From: JAGVPT01 sp963843065
Lineage (GTDB): Bacteria > Bacteroidota > Ignavibacteria > UBA10030 > UBA8401
NCBI GenBank assembly: GCA_963843065.1
Contig: CAWJKX010000141.1
Span: forward strand, 1-11,592
DNA length: 11,592 bases
Direction: 5' to 3'
Shown here: in pieces, positions 6,102 through 11,592 of the stretch
How positions within the stretch are numbered: position 1 is the stretch's first letter
Layout of the letters: every line of letters starts with the position of its first letter
Notes under the pieces: model-generated
Database searches by the model: none
Seen by the model: only the letters and a program-made list of their open reading frames with translations
What the model was told of the DNA's origin: nothing
Translations under genes and position numbers: made by a program

Positions 6102-8003
6102 TCATTGTAAGTCAATCGCCTTACGAATCTTCCGTAAAACTTCATCTTGCATATACGGCTTCTGAATGAAATCTTTTAATCCGGCTTTGTACATCTCGGA
6201 CTTCGTTTCCGGGTCGAAAAAACCGCTTGAGAAGATTACTTTTGCTTCCGGGTTGATCGCTCGAATGTTCCTGAATACGTCATGACCGCCAAGGATGGGA
6301 AGCCCGATGTCGGAGAGAACAACGGCTATTTCCTTTTGATGGCTCCGGTACAATTCTACTCCCTGTAGTCCGTCTTCTGCGGTCAATACTGTGTAGCCAT
6401 TTAAAACAAGAATGCCTTTCGCAAGAGTCCTCAGGACCTCTTCGTCCTCGATTAGCAAAATTGTCTCCGTCCCGCCCGGTATTTCCTCAAGACTTTTTTT
6501 AGCCGCTGTCGCTTCTACTCCTGCTCCCTCCGGTATCGGAAGATACACGGTGAAACTCGTTCCTTCGCCGAGTACGCTCCGGACATCAATAAAGCCGTGG
6601 TGGTGTTCCACGATACCAAACACCACAGCAAGACCTAAGCCGGTTCCTTTTCCGGGACCTTTTGTTGTAAAGAACGGTTCAAAGATTCTCTGACGCGTTG
6701 ACTCGTCCATTCCGATTCCGGTATCGGCGACTTCAATTTTGACATACTGCCTGGCAGTTGCTTTTGCGAATCGGGAGCCGATAGTTTCACCGTTGACGGC
6801 CCTGGTTGTGATTGAAAGCATTCCGCTCTTTGGCATCGCGTCCCGTGCATTCACAAGGAGATTCAACAACAATTGATGAATTTGGCTCGAATCGGCAACG
6901 ATCGCGGGTAAATCTTGCTGGAGAGACGCCGAAATGGTGATGGTCTTGGAGAACGTCTCTTGCAGAAGTTTGGTGATTTCCCTGATGATATCGTTGATCT
7001 TCACGGATTCGAAGAGAGGTTCTGTTTTCCGTGCAAAGAGCATGAGCTGTTTGACCAACGAAGCACCGCGCTGCGCTGCCTTCATAATTGCCGCGACACT
7101 CTCCGAGTGCATGTTCGAATCTTCTCGCAGACGTACCAAAAGGCTTGTGTGCCCCATTATGATGCCGAGAATATTATTGAAATCGTGGGCGATGCCGCTG
7201 GCGAGAGTTCCGATGCTCTCCAGTTTTTGTGCTTGAGTTAACTGTGATTGCAGGGATAACTCTGAGGTGATGTCGCGCTTCACTCCGACATAATTGATGA
7301 TTTCTCCCTTATCGCTGAGGACGGGTGAGATGGATGTCTCGTCCGTAAACAATGTTCCATCCTTCTTCTTGTTGATGAATCTCCCCATCCATTTTCCCCC
7401 CGCAGAAATCGTTTTCCAAAGCTTCTCATAAAACCCGGCACTTTGTTGTCCGCTGTTTATGATGCGCGGATTCTGGCCGACGGCTTCTTCGCGAGTAAAG
7501 CCGGTGATTCGTTCAAATGCCGGGTTGACATATTGAATGATGCCTTGAGTATCTGTGATAAGAATGGCTTCTGCAGTCTGCTCAAAAGCAGTGATCAAGC
7601 GCTGCCGTTCCTCTTCAGCTCGCTTGCGCCCAGTGATGTCGCGATCGATGCTGATGGAGTGCAGCTTTCCCCTCCATATGATCGGCATGCCTGTATACTC
7701 AATAATATTATCTTTTCCATCAGGCCGAATCCACGAGAAGAAACCCACATATTCCGATCCCGCGGTACGCGATTCCGAATGCGTGTCATTTACCGTGTCT
7801 GTGAGCGGTATCTGGAGTCCTAGCGTATTTCCCAGCGTGAGCAGTTCTTCGCGAGTCCGGCCGGCCATGGCTGAGGTACTGATTATTACACTCGACCAGT
7901 CTTCGCTTGGCGGGGTCAGGGTCTTCAATGTAAATACTGATGCCATCAAAGATATTCTCGAACACCATCCGAAATCTTTCTTCGGACTCCCGAATTGCAT
8001 CAT
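6102..8003 (-). CDS. Hybrid kinase, C-terminal part: PAS(partial)-PAS-HisKA-HATPase-REC
   Basis: This frame encodes the second part of one large kinase whose first part is at 7786-9525. Genuine sequence begins at the ATG at 7868 (MAGRTREELL). The 45 codons before it are the shadow of the other frame, and no ribosome binding site supports a start at 8003. In the rejoined 1140-residue protein this part supplies the end of PAS4 (about 553-632), PAS5 (640-755) and HisKA with H-box IAHDFNN (His780). It also supplies HATPase with N-box NARDAM (Asn892), G1 DTGIGM (Asp934) and G2 KGTGLGL, and a terminal receiver with Asp1027, Asp1072, Ser1100 and Lys1122. The catalytic core is complete. The TGA stop lies 48 bases before the next kinase start. 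The receiver would accept phosphate from His780 and pass it to an unidentified phosphotransfer protein. Confidence 0.85.
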   Translation of the reverse strand: MMQFGSPKKDFGWCSRISLMASVFTLKTLTPPSEDWSSVIISTSAMAGRTREELLTLGNTLGLQIPLTDTVNDTHSESRTAGSEYVGFFSWIRPDGKDNIIEYTGMPIIWRGKLHSISIDRDITGRKRAEEERQRLITAFEQTAEAILITDTQGIIQYVNPAFERITGFTREEAVGQNPRIINSGQQSAGFYEKLWKTISAGGKWMGRFINKKKDGTLFTDETSISPVLSDKGEIINYVGVKRDITSELSLQSQLTQAQKLESIGTLASGIAHDFNNILGIIMGHTSLLVRLREDSNMHSESVAAIMKAAQRGASLVKQLMLFARKTEPLFESVKINDIIREITKLLQETFSKTITISASLQQDLPAIVADSSQIHQLLLNLLVNARDAMPKSGMLSITTRAVNGETIGSRFAKATARQYVKIEVADTGIGMDESTRQRIFEPFFTTKGPGKGTGLGLAVVFGIVEHHHGFIDVRSVLGEGTSFTVYLPIPEGAGVEATAAKKSLEEIPGGTETILLIEDEEVLRTLAKGILVLNGYTVLTAEDGLQGVELYRSHQKEIAVVLSDIGLPILGGHDVFRNIRAINPEAKVIFSSGFFDPETKSEMYKAGLKDFIQKPYMQDEVLRKIRKAIDLQ

Positions 8004-9525
8004 CCACCCGTTTCCGCTCGGTGATATCGGTGATCATGGCAAAGCTGCCAACGAACGCTCCTTGATTGTCCATCGTCGCTTTGGCGGAAAACAAAAACCA
8101 TTTTTCGGTGCCATCTTTGCACTGGAGTCTTCGGTCATACTGTCCGCTTATTCCGCGTTTACGCCGCTGGAATTCTTCCACCTGCATGGAACGCTCATCG
8201 TCGACCACGAGGTCGATGAACGGTCTGCCGATCAACTCCTCGGGCGCATACCCCAGCATACGCACAACTGCATCGTTCACCTCTGTTGTTTTGAATTCGC
8301 TGTCGAGGAACCACACTCCTTCGAGCGCCGTTTCAATGACGCGCCGGAATTTCCCCTCACTTTTCTGCATCGCCTGTTCCGCCCTCTTGCGCTCGGTGAT
8401 ATCAATATGATTGGCCTGACGATAGAGAACCCTACCGGAAGTATCTCTATGTTCCTTTACAGACACGAGGACGAAGGTTCGAGTTCCATCACGTCGGACC
8501 ACTTCGATCTCTCTCGGTTCCATGACACCCTTTTCGGCAATTGTCCGTAGTACTTCCTTTCGATCGTCTGGGTTCGCATACAGTTGACCAACGTTAGCCA
8601 CTTCAGCCATCATCTTACTCGGGCTGTCGTAGCCGTACATACGCGCATAGGCCATGTTGCTTCGAATCAGATGCCCGTCGGTTGTGGCCATTGAAATTCC
8701 CATTATGGAATTCTCGAACAGAGATCGATATTGCGTTTCAGAATCCCGTAATGCTTCTTCCGAACGCTTGCGCTCGGTGATGTCGCTCGACAGCCCCAAC
8801 ACTGCTAATACTTCACCGCTTGCATCAATGATGGGAGACAAGCGAGCATCGATCCATTTTTCGCCTGACGGGAATTGCTGGACCAGCTCACGGAAGGATC
8901 CCTTATTCGACTCGATTACCTTTTGGATACCTTCAAGGTTCTGGCGGGCAATGTGAGGCGAAAAAATCTCGGTGAGGTGCTTCCCAATTAAGTCGAAAGG
9001 CTTTGCACGAAACTGTGACGCAGCAGCGTTGTTCATATATAACACGCGTCCATCTCTCCCTATCAAATAAATCATTTCTGGAGAGGATTCGGCAAGAACG
9101 CGATACTTCTCTTCGCTTTCCCTCAGTGCGGCTTCTGCTTCTCGTCGTGCCTCTTTTTCTTTCACTTCCCCCAGTGCCCGATGTATTGCAGAAGGAAGTT
9201 TTGCCAGTCTGTCCTTTAAGACATAATCGACTGCTCCTTGCTTTAGAAGCTCGACGGCAGTCTCCTCGCCAATGGTACCGGAAACACAGATAAAAGGTAC
9301 CATGGGGCAAATTTCCAAACTCCATCGCAGTGCGGCGAATCCATCGAATCCGGGTAATTTGAAATCCGCGAAAATAATGTCGTACGTGCGGCTGCGGAGC
9401 AAAGAGATAAATTCCTTTTCCGCCGCCGTGCAGTCCATAGCCAGGTCAAATCCCGCGTCTATTAACAACTCGCGGATGATCTCGACATCTTGCGGCGAAT
9501 CTTCAAGTAAAAGTGCTCGTAGCAT
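7786..9525 (-). CDS. Hybrid kinase, N-terminal part: REC-PAS-PAS-PAS-PAS(partial)
   Basis: The first part of the large hybrid kinase. It opens with a receiver (1-120) with Glu8/Asp9, phospho-acceptor Asp54, Ser82/Thr84 and Lys104, followed by a coiled linker. PAS domains follow at about 137-255, 263-383 and 390-508, each closing with a DITERKR-type motif, and the first half of a fourth (514-552). After Ser552 the frame leaves the PAS homology and runs through 27 unrelated residues to a stop, while the rest of PAS4 continues in the next frame from 7868. The start has AAGGGG five bases upstream and lies nine bases after the stop of the preceding response regulator, so the two are co-transcribed. 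There is no membrane segment, so this is a cytoplasmic multi-PAS sensor; ligands cannot be told from sequence. An N-terminal receiver of this kind often takes phosphate from an upstream kinase. Confidence 0.85.
   Translation of the reverse strand: MLRALLLEDSPQDVEIIRELLIDAGFDLAMDCTAAEKEFISLLRSRTYDIIFADFKLPGFDGFAALRWSLEICPMVPFICVSGTIGEETAVELLKQGAVDYVLKDRLAKLPSAIHRALGEVKEKEARREAEAALRESEEKYRVLAESSPEMIYLIGRDGRVLYMNNAAASQFRAKPFDLIGKHLTEIFSPHIARQNLEGIQKVIESNKGSFRELVQQFPSGEKWIDARLSPIIDASGEVLAVLGLSSDITERKRSEEALRDSETQYRSLFENSIMGISMATTDGHLIRSNMAYARMYGYDSPSKMMAEVANVGQLYANPDDRKEVLRTIAEKGVMEPREIEVVRRDGTRTFVLVSVKEHRDTSGRVLYRQANHIDITERKRAEQAMQKSEGKFRRVIETALEGVWFLDSEFKTTEVNDAVVRMLGYAPEELIGRPFIDLVVDDERSMQVEEFQRRKRGISGQYDRRLQCKDGTEKWFLFSAKATMDNQGAFVGSFAMITDITERKRVDDAIRESEERFRMVFENIFDGISIYIEDPDPAKRRLVECNNQYLSHGRPDSRRTAHAGKYARTPDTAHRHGK
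7866..7872 (-). other. Frameshift site in the large hybrid kinase
   Basis: On the minus strand TAC CTC AGC C ATG GCC has one extra base (C at 7869/7870). Dropping it gives continuous PAS sequence YLSMAGRTREELL. A one-base insertion, sequencing error or +1 ribosomal shift would each explain it. The zero frame has no stop at the site and runs on to 7786. Confidence 0.8.
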
Positions 9526-9534
9526 GATAACCCC

Positions 9535-9894
9535 TTAGCTTTTGGTTCCCTTCGACAACATACTTTCCGGTGGTATCTCATTAATGATAGCCCAAAAGAC
9601 GCCGATCTCTTTCACTGCCCGGATAAAATCTTTGAAATCGACCGGCTTGACAACATAAGCATTGACTCCTAACTCGTAGCTTTTTATTAAATCCTGCTCC
9701 TCGCGTGAAGATGTTAGAATAACGACAGGTAATAACCTCAGCGCCGGATCGCCGCGAACAGCTCGAAGCACTTCAATGCCATCCATGCGGGGCATTTTGA
9801 TATCCAACAGCAGCACTGCCGGAAGCCCCGGTTTCCGTTGTTTGTATTTACCCTGGCACCGCAGATATTCCATCGTTTCCACGCCGTCTCTCAC
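9535..9894 (-). CDS. Rcp1/CheY-like response regulator, main part (frameshifted gene)
   Basis: A REC-only protein of the type commonly paired with phytochrome-like kinases (Rcp1-like). This frame holds the phospho-acceptor Asp in LLLDIKMPRMDG, the switch Thr in ILTSSREEQD, and the Lys in VVKPVDF. It ends with the long C-terminal FWAIINE extension typical of the group. The annotated ATG (9894) is internal: the missing first helix and acidic pair lie upstream in another frame (9923-10000). The rejoined protein is 154 residues, with Glu11/Asp12, Asp66, Thr96 and Lys118. It has no output domain, so it would relay phosphate or bind a partner. It lies between the GAF kinase and the large hybrid kinase in a tight operon and is the natural partner of the GAF kinase. 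Confidence 0.85.
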   Translation of the reverse strand: MRDGVETMEYLRCQGKYKQRKPGLPAVLLLDIKMPRMDGIEVLRAVRGDPALRLLPVVILTSSREEQDLIKSYELGVNAYVVKPVDFKDFIRAVKEIGVFWAIINEIPPESMLSKGTKS

Positions 9895-9922
9895 GACGAT
9901 GACATTATTAGCAAGATTATGT

Positions 9923-9930
9923 TCAGCTGA
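9923..9930 (-). other. Frameshift site in the response regulator
   Basis: The minus-strand sequence CTC AGC TGA ACA has one base too many. Removing one base within 9925-9930 restores the receiver frame (LEAL-S/A-EHNLANN). A stop codon stands exactly at the shift, as in the RF2-type programmed +1 site, but AGC is not a good slip codon. Confidence 0.75.
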
Positions 9931-10000
9931 GCGCCTCGAGAGTCAGCTCGACGTCTTTAGGGTTGTCTTCTGCAAGAAGTATTGTCCGTAGTTCTCCCAT
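9923..10000 (-). CDS. Response regulator, N-terminal piece (frameshifted gene)
   Basis: The real start of the Rcp1-like regulator. AGGAG lies eight bases before the ATG at 10000, and the first 25 codons encode a typical receiver start (TILLAEDNPKDVELTLEAL). The frame then hits TGA at 9925-9923. Continuing one base further on gives GAA CAT AAT CTT, matching the expected continuation into 9894. The Shine-Dalgarno overlaps the stop region of the preceding kinase, 12 bases away. Confidence 0.8.
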   Translation of the reverse strand: MGELRTILLAEDNPKDVELTLEALS

Positions 10001-10012
10001 GGTATGTTCTCC

Positions 10013-10327
10013 TCAATTATGTGGTATTGAAAAATAGAATGCCGCTCCTTTATCGAGTTCAGCTTCGGCCCACGTGCGTCCTCCATGACGCATGACAATC
10101 CGGCGCACATTTGCCAGCCCAACGCCCGTCCCTTCAAATTCTTCCGTGGAATGGAGGCGTTGGAATACTCCGAAGAGCTTCTGTGCATATTTCATGTCGA
10201 ACCCGACGCCGTTGTCTTTCACAAAATATATTACTTCTTTCGTTCCGGCTTTGGCTCCGATTTCAATCACGGCTTTTGCTCTTGTCCGCGTGAATTTAGC
10301 AGCGTTGCTCAGAAGATTGATCCACAC
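10013..10327 (-). CDS. GAF histidine kinase, C-terminal HATPase part (frameshifted gene)
   Basis: This is the ATP-binding domain of the kinase whose first part is at 10401-11399. Homologous sequence starts upstream of the ATG at 10327, at about 10402 (NPDRTIEWVVGKLPSVSGDD). The N-box is NLLSNAAKF, G1 is DNGVGFD, the F-box is FGVFQRLH and G2 is GTGVGLA. All are intact. The TGA at 10015-10013 is 12 bases from the response regulator start. The ATG at 10327 is unlikely to be used, as it lies inside the conserved VWINLLSNA helix and lacks a ribosome binding site. Confidence 0.85.
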   Translation of the reverse strand: MWINLLSNAAKFTRTRAKAVIEIGAKAGTKEVIYFVKDNGVGFDMKYAQKLFGVFQRLHSTEEFEGTGVGLANVRRIVMRHGGRTWAEAELDKGAAFYFSIPHN

Positions 10328-10400
10328 GAGCCGAAGCGTTGCATCATCGCCGGAGACGGAAGGTAATTTTCCTACGACCCATTCGATCGTGCGATCCGGA

Positions 10401-10406
10401 TTATCT
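10401..10406 (-). other. Frameshift site in the GAF kinase
   Basis: The minus-strand sequence CAG CAA AGA TAA TCC stops the frame. Skipping the T at 10403 gives AAT CCG GAT CGC and continuous kinase sequence into the HATPase domain. As in the response regulator, a stop codon stands at the shift point. Confidence 0.8.
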
Positions 10407-11399
10407 TTGCTGTACGGATTCTACCGCTTCGTGAACGATTCCGTTCATGTCCAATTGCGAGAGGTGGATCTCCGCCCGTCCGGTTCTGGAGAATTGCAGC
10501 AGGTCGTCAATAAGTTTTCCCATCTGATGCGCGGAATCTGCAATAGAATCCAGATAGTGCAAACCTTTCTCGGATAATTCCGATTGAAAATGCTTGGCAA
10601 GCAATTCCACGTAGCCGCTGACATGCCGCAACGGCGCTCTGAGGTCATGCGATACCGAATAGCTGAATGCTTCGAGTTCCTTGTTAGAGGCTTCCAGCTG
10701 AGCGGTTCGGATCACGACACGGTCTTCAAGCTCGGCGTTGAGTGTACGTATTTCTTCCTGCCCGCGCGCTCGCTCGGCCTCTTTCTCGGCATACTCCATC
10801 GCAAAGGAGATATCCGAAGCCAGTTCATCCAATAGTTTTAATTCCTCTTCTTCAAAGAACTCCGGTTCATTTGAATAGAACGTCAATACTCCTCTTAGAA
10901 TGGTAGAAACCTTTAACGGTAATGAAGCAGATGAACGGAAACCAAGATCATAGGCAAGCTTTTGACAGGGAGCCATCTCTTTATTTTCAATGATAGCACA
11001 AATGCTATGTTTTCCCTGTCGCAGAGCAGAATCAATCGGACAATATTTCAGAGGTTCACCGTTTAATGAGATATTTATTTTTTCCAGATACCCATCCTCT
11101 TTGCCGGCCCGTGCAATCACTTGAATCTTTTGAGACGATTCATCGATAAGTCCGATCCACGTCATTGCAAAGCCGCCCTGTTCGACGGCAATGCGGCATA
11201 CTTTTTCAAACATTTCTTTAGGCTCATGGATGCGGACGATAGCCTGGTTTACTTCGCTAAGGACCAAATACATGCGGTTCAGTTTCCTGATTTGGGATTC
11301 TGCCAGTTTGCGCCCGGTGATGTCCCAGAAGACGCCCAGCACGCCCTCGATCTCGCCGTTCGCACCTCTGACCGGTGTCTTGATTGTGTTAAGACGCAT
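10401..11399 (-). CDS. GAF histidine kinase, PAS(partial)-GAF-HisKA part (5' truncated and frameshifted)
   Basis: Residues 1-31 are only the last strands of a PAS domain (IKTPVRGANGEIEGVLGVFWDITGRK). A GAF domain follows (about 55-205), then a coiled coil. The HisKA domain carries the H-box SYSVSHDLRAPLRH, the type found in phytochrome-like kinases. The frame ends in TAA at 10403-10401, and the HATPase domain continues one base out of phase. The rejoined length from this ATG is 461 residues. The ATG at 11399 has no Shine-Dalgarno and cuts a PAS domain. Upstream the sequence becomes GC-rich and loses PAS similarity by about 11430-11450, so the true 5' end is missing. The GAF lacks an obvious bilin-binding Cys that I can assign. 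It heads the operon and is the likely phosphate donor for the adjacent regulator. Confidence 0.85.
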   Translation of the reverse strand: MRLNTIKTPVRGANGEIEGVLGVFWDITGRKLAESQIRKLNRMYLVLSEVNQAIVRIHEPKEMFEKVCRIAVEQGGFAMTWIGLIDESSQKIQVIARAGKEDGYLEKINISLNGEPLKYCPIDSALRQGKHSICAIIENKEMAPCQKLAYDLGFRSSASLPLKVSTILRGVLTFYSNEPEFFEEEELKLLDELASDISFAMEYAEKEAERARGQEEIRTLNAELEDRVVIRTAQLEASNKELEAFSYSVSHDLRAPLRHVSGYVELLAKHFQSELSEKGLHYLDSIADSAHQMGKLIDDLLQFSRTGRAEIHLSQLDMNGIVHEAVESVQQR

Positions 11400-11402
11400 G
11401 TG

Positions 11403-11425
11403 AGTGGCGTTACCGCTGCGCCACT
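11403..11425. repeat. Inverted repeat at the composition boundary
   Basis: AGTGGCG (11403-11409) and CGCCACT (11419-11425) are perfect 7-base arms around a 9-base loop. The repeat lies between the TAG of the GC-rich fragment and the truncated kinase. There is no T-run on the minus strand after it. It may be a weak 3' hairpin of the upstream gene or mark a recombination or assembly join. Confidence 0.35.
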
Positions 11426-11449
11426 GCCCGGCAGCAGCGCCCCCCGCCC

Positions 11450-11592
11450 CTACGCCTTCGCCAGCCCCGTCAGCGTCTCTTCCAGCACTCCGCGCGCCAG
11501 GGCAATCTTATGGTCGTCTTGCCGATCGCCATGGCGTCTTTGACGGCCGCCGCGGCGGCTGCGGATATCGTTGCCGCGTCGAGCGGCTTCCC
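11450..11592 (-). pseudogene. C-terminal fragment of a protein, possibly an FAD-binding molybdenum-hydroxylase subunit
   Basis: Reading in from the window edge, the minus strand gives GKPLDAATISAAAAAAVKDA and AIGKTT. A frame change near 11512-11517 (one base apparently missing) leads to HKIALARGVLEETL and a TAG at 11452-11450. The pattern faintly resembles the C-terminal end of xanthine dehydrogenase or CO dehydrogenase medium (FAD) subunits, but I recognise this only loosely. The piece is clearly more GC-rich than the rest of the window. It is cut by the window edge and could equally be another Ala-rich protein. Confidence 0.35.

Noticed and set aside
7555..8550. Plus-strand open frame of 331 codons
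   Set aside because: It is the antisense shadow of the PAS region of the hybrid kinase, with no supported start or domain.
9923..9930. RF2-like programmed +1 frameshift in the response regulator
   Set aside because: A stop stands at the shift, but the preceding codon AGC is not slippery, no internal Shine-Dalgarno-like stimulator is positioned as in prfB, and similar breaks occur in the neighbouring genes.
1..11592. CRISPR array, tRNA, rRNA or transposase genes
   Set aside because: I saw no regularly spaced identical repeats, no tRNA cloverleaf-like segments and no transposase-like frames on either strand.

Overview
The window holds a dense block of two-component signalling genes, all on the minus strand. 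The rightmost gene is therefore transcribed first. The organism looks like a Gram-negative bacterium. A DUF2279-type envelope protein, kinases with PAS and REC domains, a GC content near one half and short dispersed palindromes would fit the Bacteroidota/Ignavibacteria/Chlorobi (FCB) group. That assignment is inference from general resemblance; no marker gene is present.

Layout in order of transcription. (1) 11450-11592 is a GC-rich fragment of an unrelated protein end, perhaps an FAD-binding subunit of a molybdenum hydroxylase. (2) 10013-11399 is a PAS(partial)-GAF-HisKA-HATPase kinase, split by a +1 frameshift near 10403. (3) 9535-10000 is an Rcp1/CheY-like REC-only regulator, split by a +1 frameshift near 9925. 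(4) 6102-9525 is a large REC-PAS(x5)-HisKA-HATPase-REC hybrid kinase, split by a +1 frameshift near 7869. (5) 4941-6053 is an intact REC-HisKA-HATPase kinase. (6) 4144-4698 is a small membrane protein with a histidine-bearing dimerisation domain and no ATPase domain. (7) 1445-3814 is a full-length membrane hybrid kinase whose phospho-accepting His is Asn and whose ATP-binding boxes are degenerate, but whose C-terminal receiver is intact. (8) 146-1063 is a DUF2279-like envelope protein.

Genes 2 to 5 sit 9 to 48 bases apart and look like one operon. Genes 6, 7 and 8 each follow a gap of 240 to 380 bases containing palindromes, short repeats or possible leader ORFs. No output domain (DNA-binding, GGDEF or other) occurs in the window, so the signal must leave through REC-only proteins or distant partners. 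The most interesting part is 1445-6053: an active kinase, a histidine-only membrane protein and a kinase-dead receiver protein lie next to each other. Together they could form a split phosphorelay, but this is inference.

The right third (7869 to the end) carries three single-base insertions and one apparent single-base loss, and then switches abruptly to GC-rich sequence between about 11400 and 11450. The left two thirds are clean. This may mark low-quality sequence or a chimeric join, or it may be real decay; raw reads would decide.
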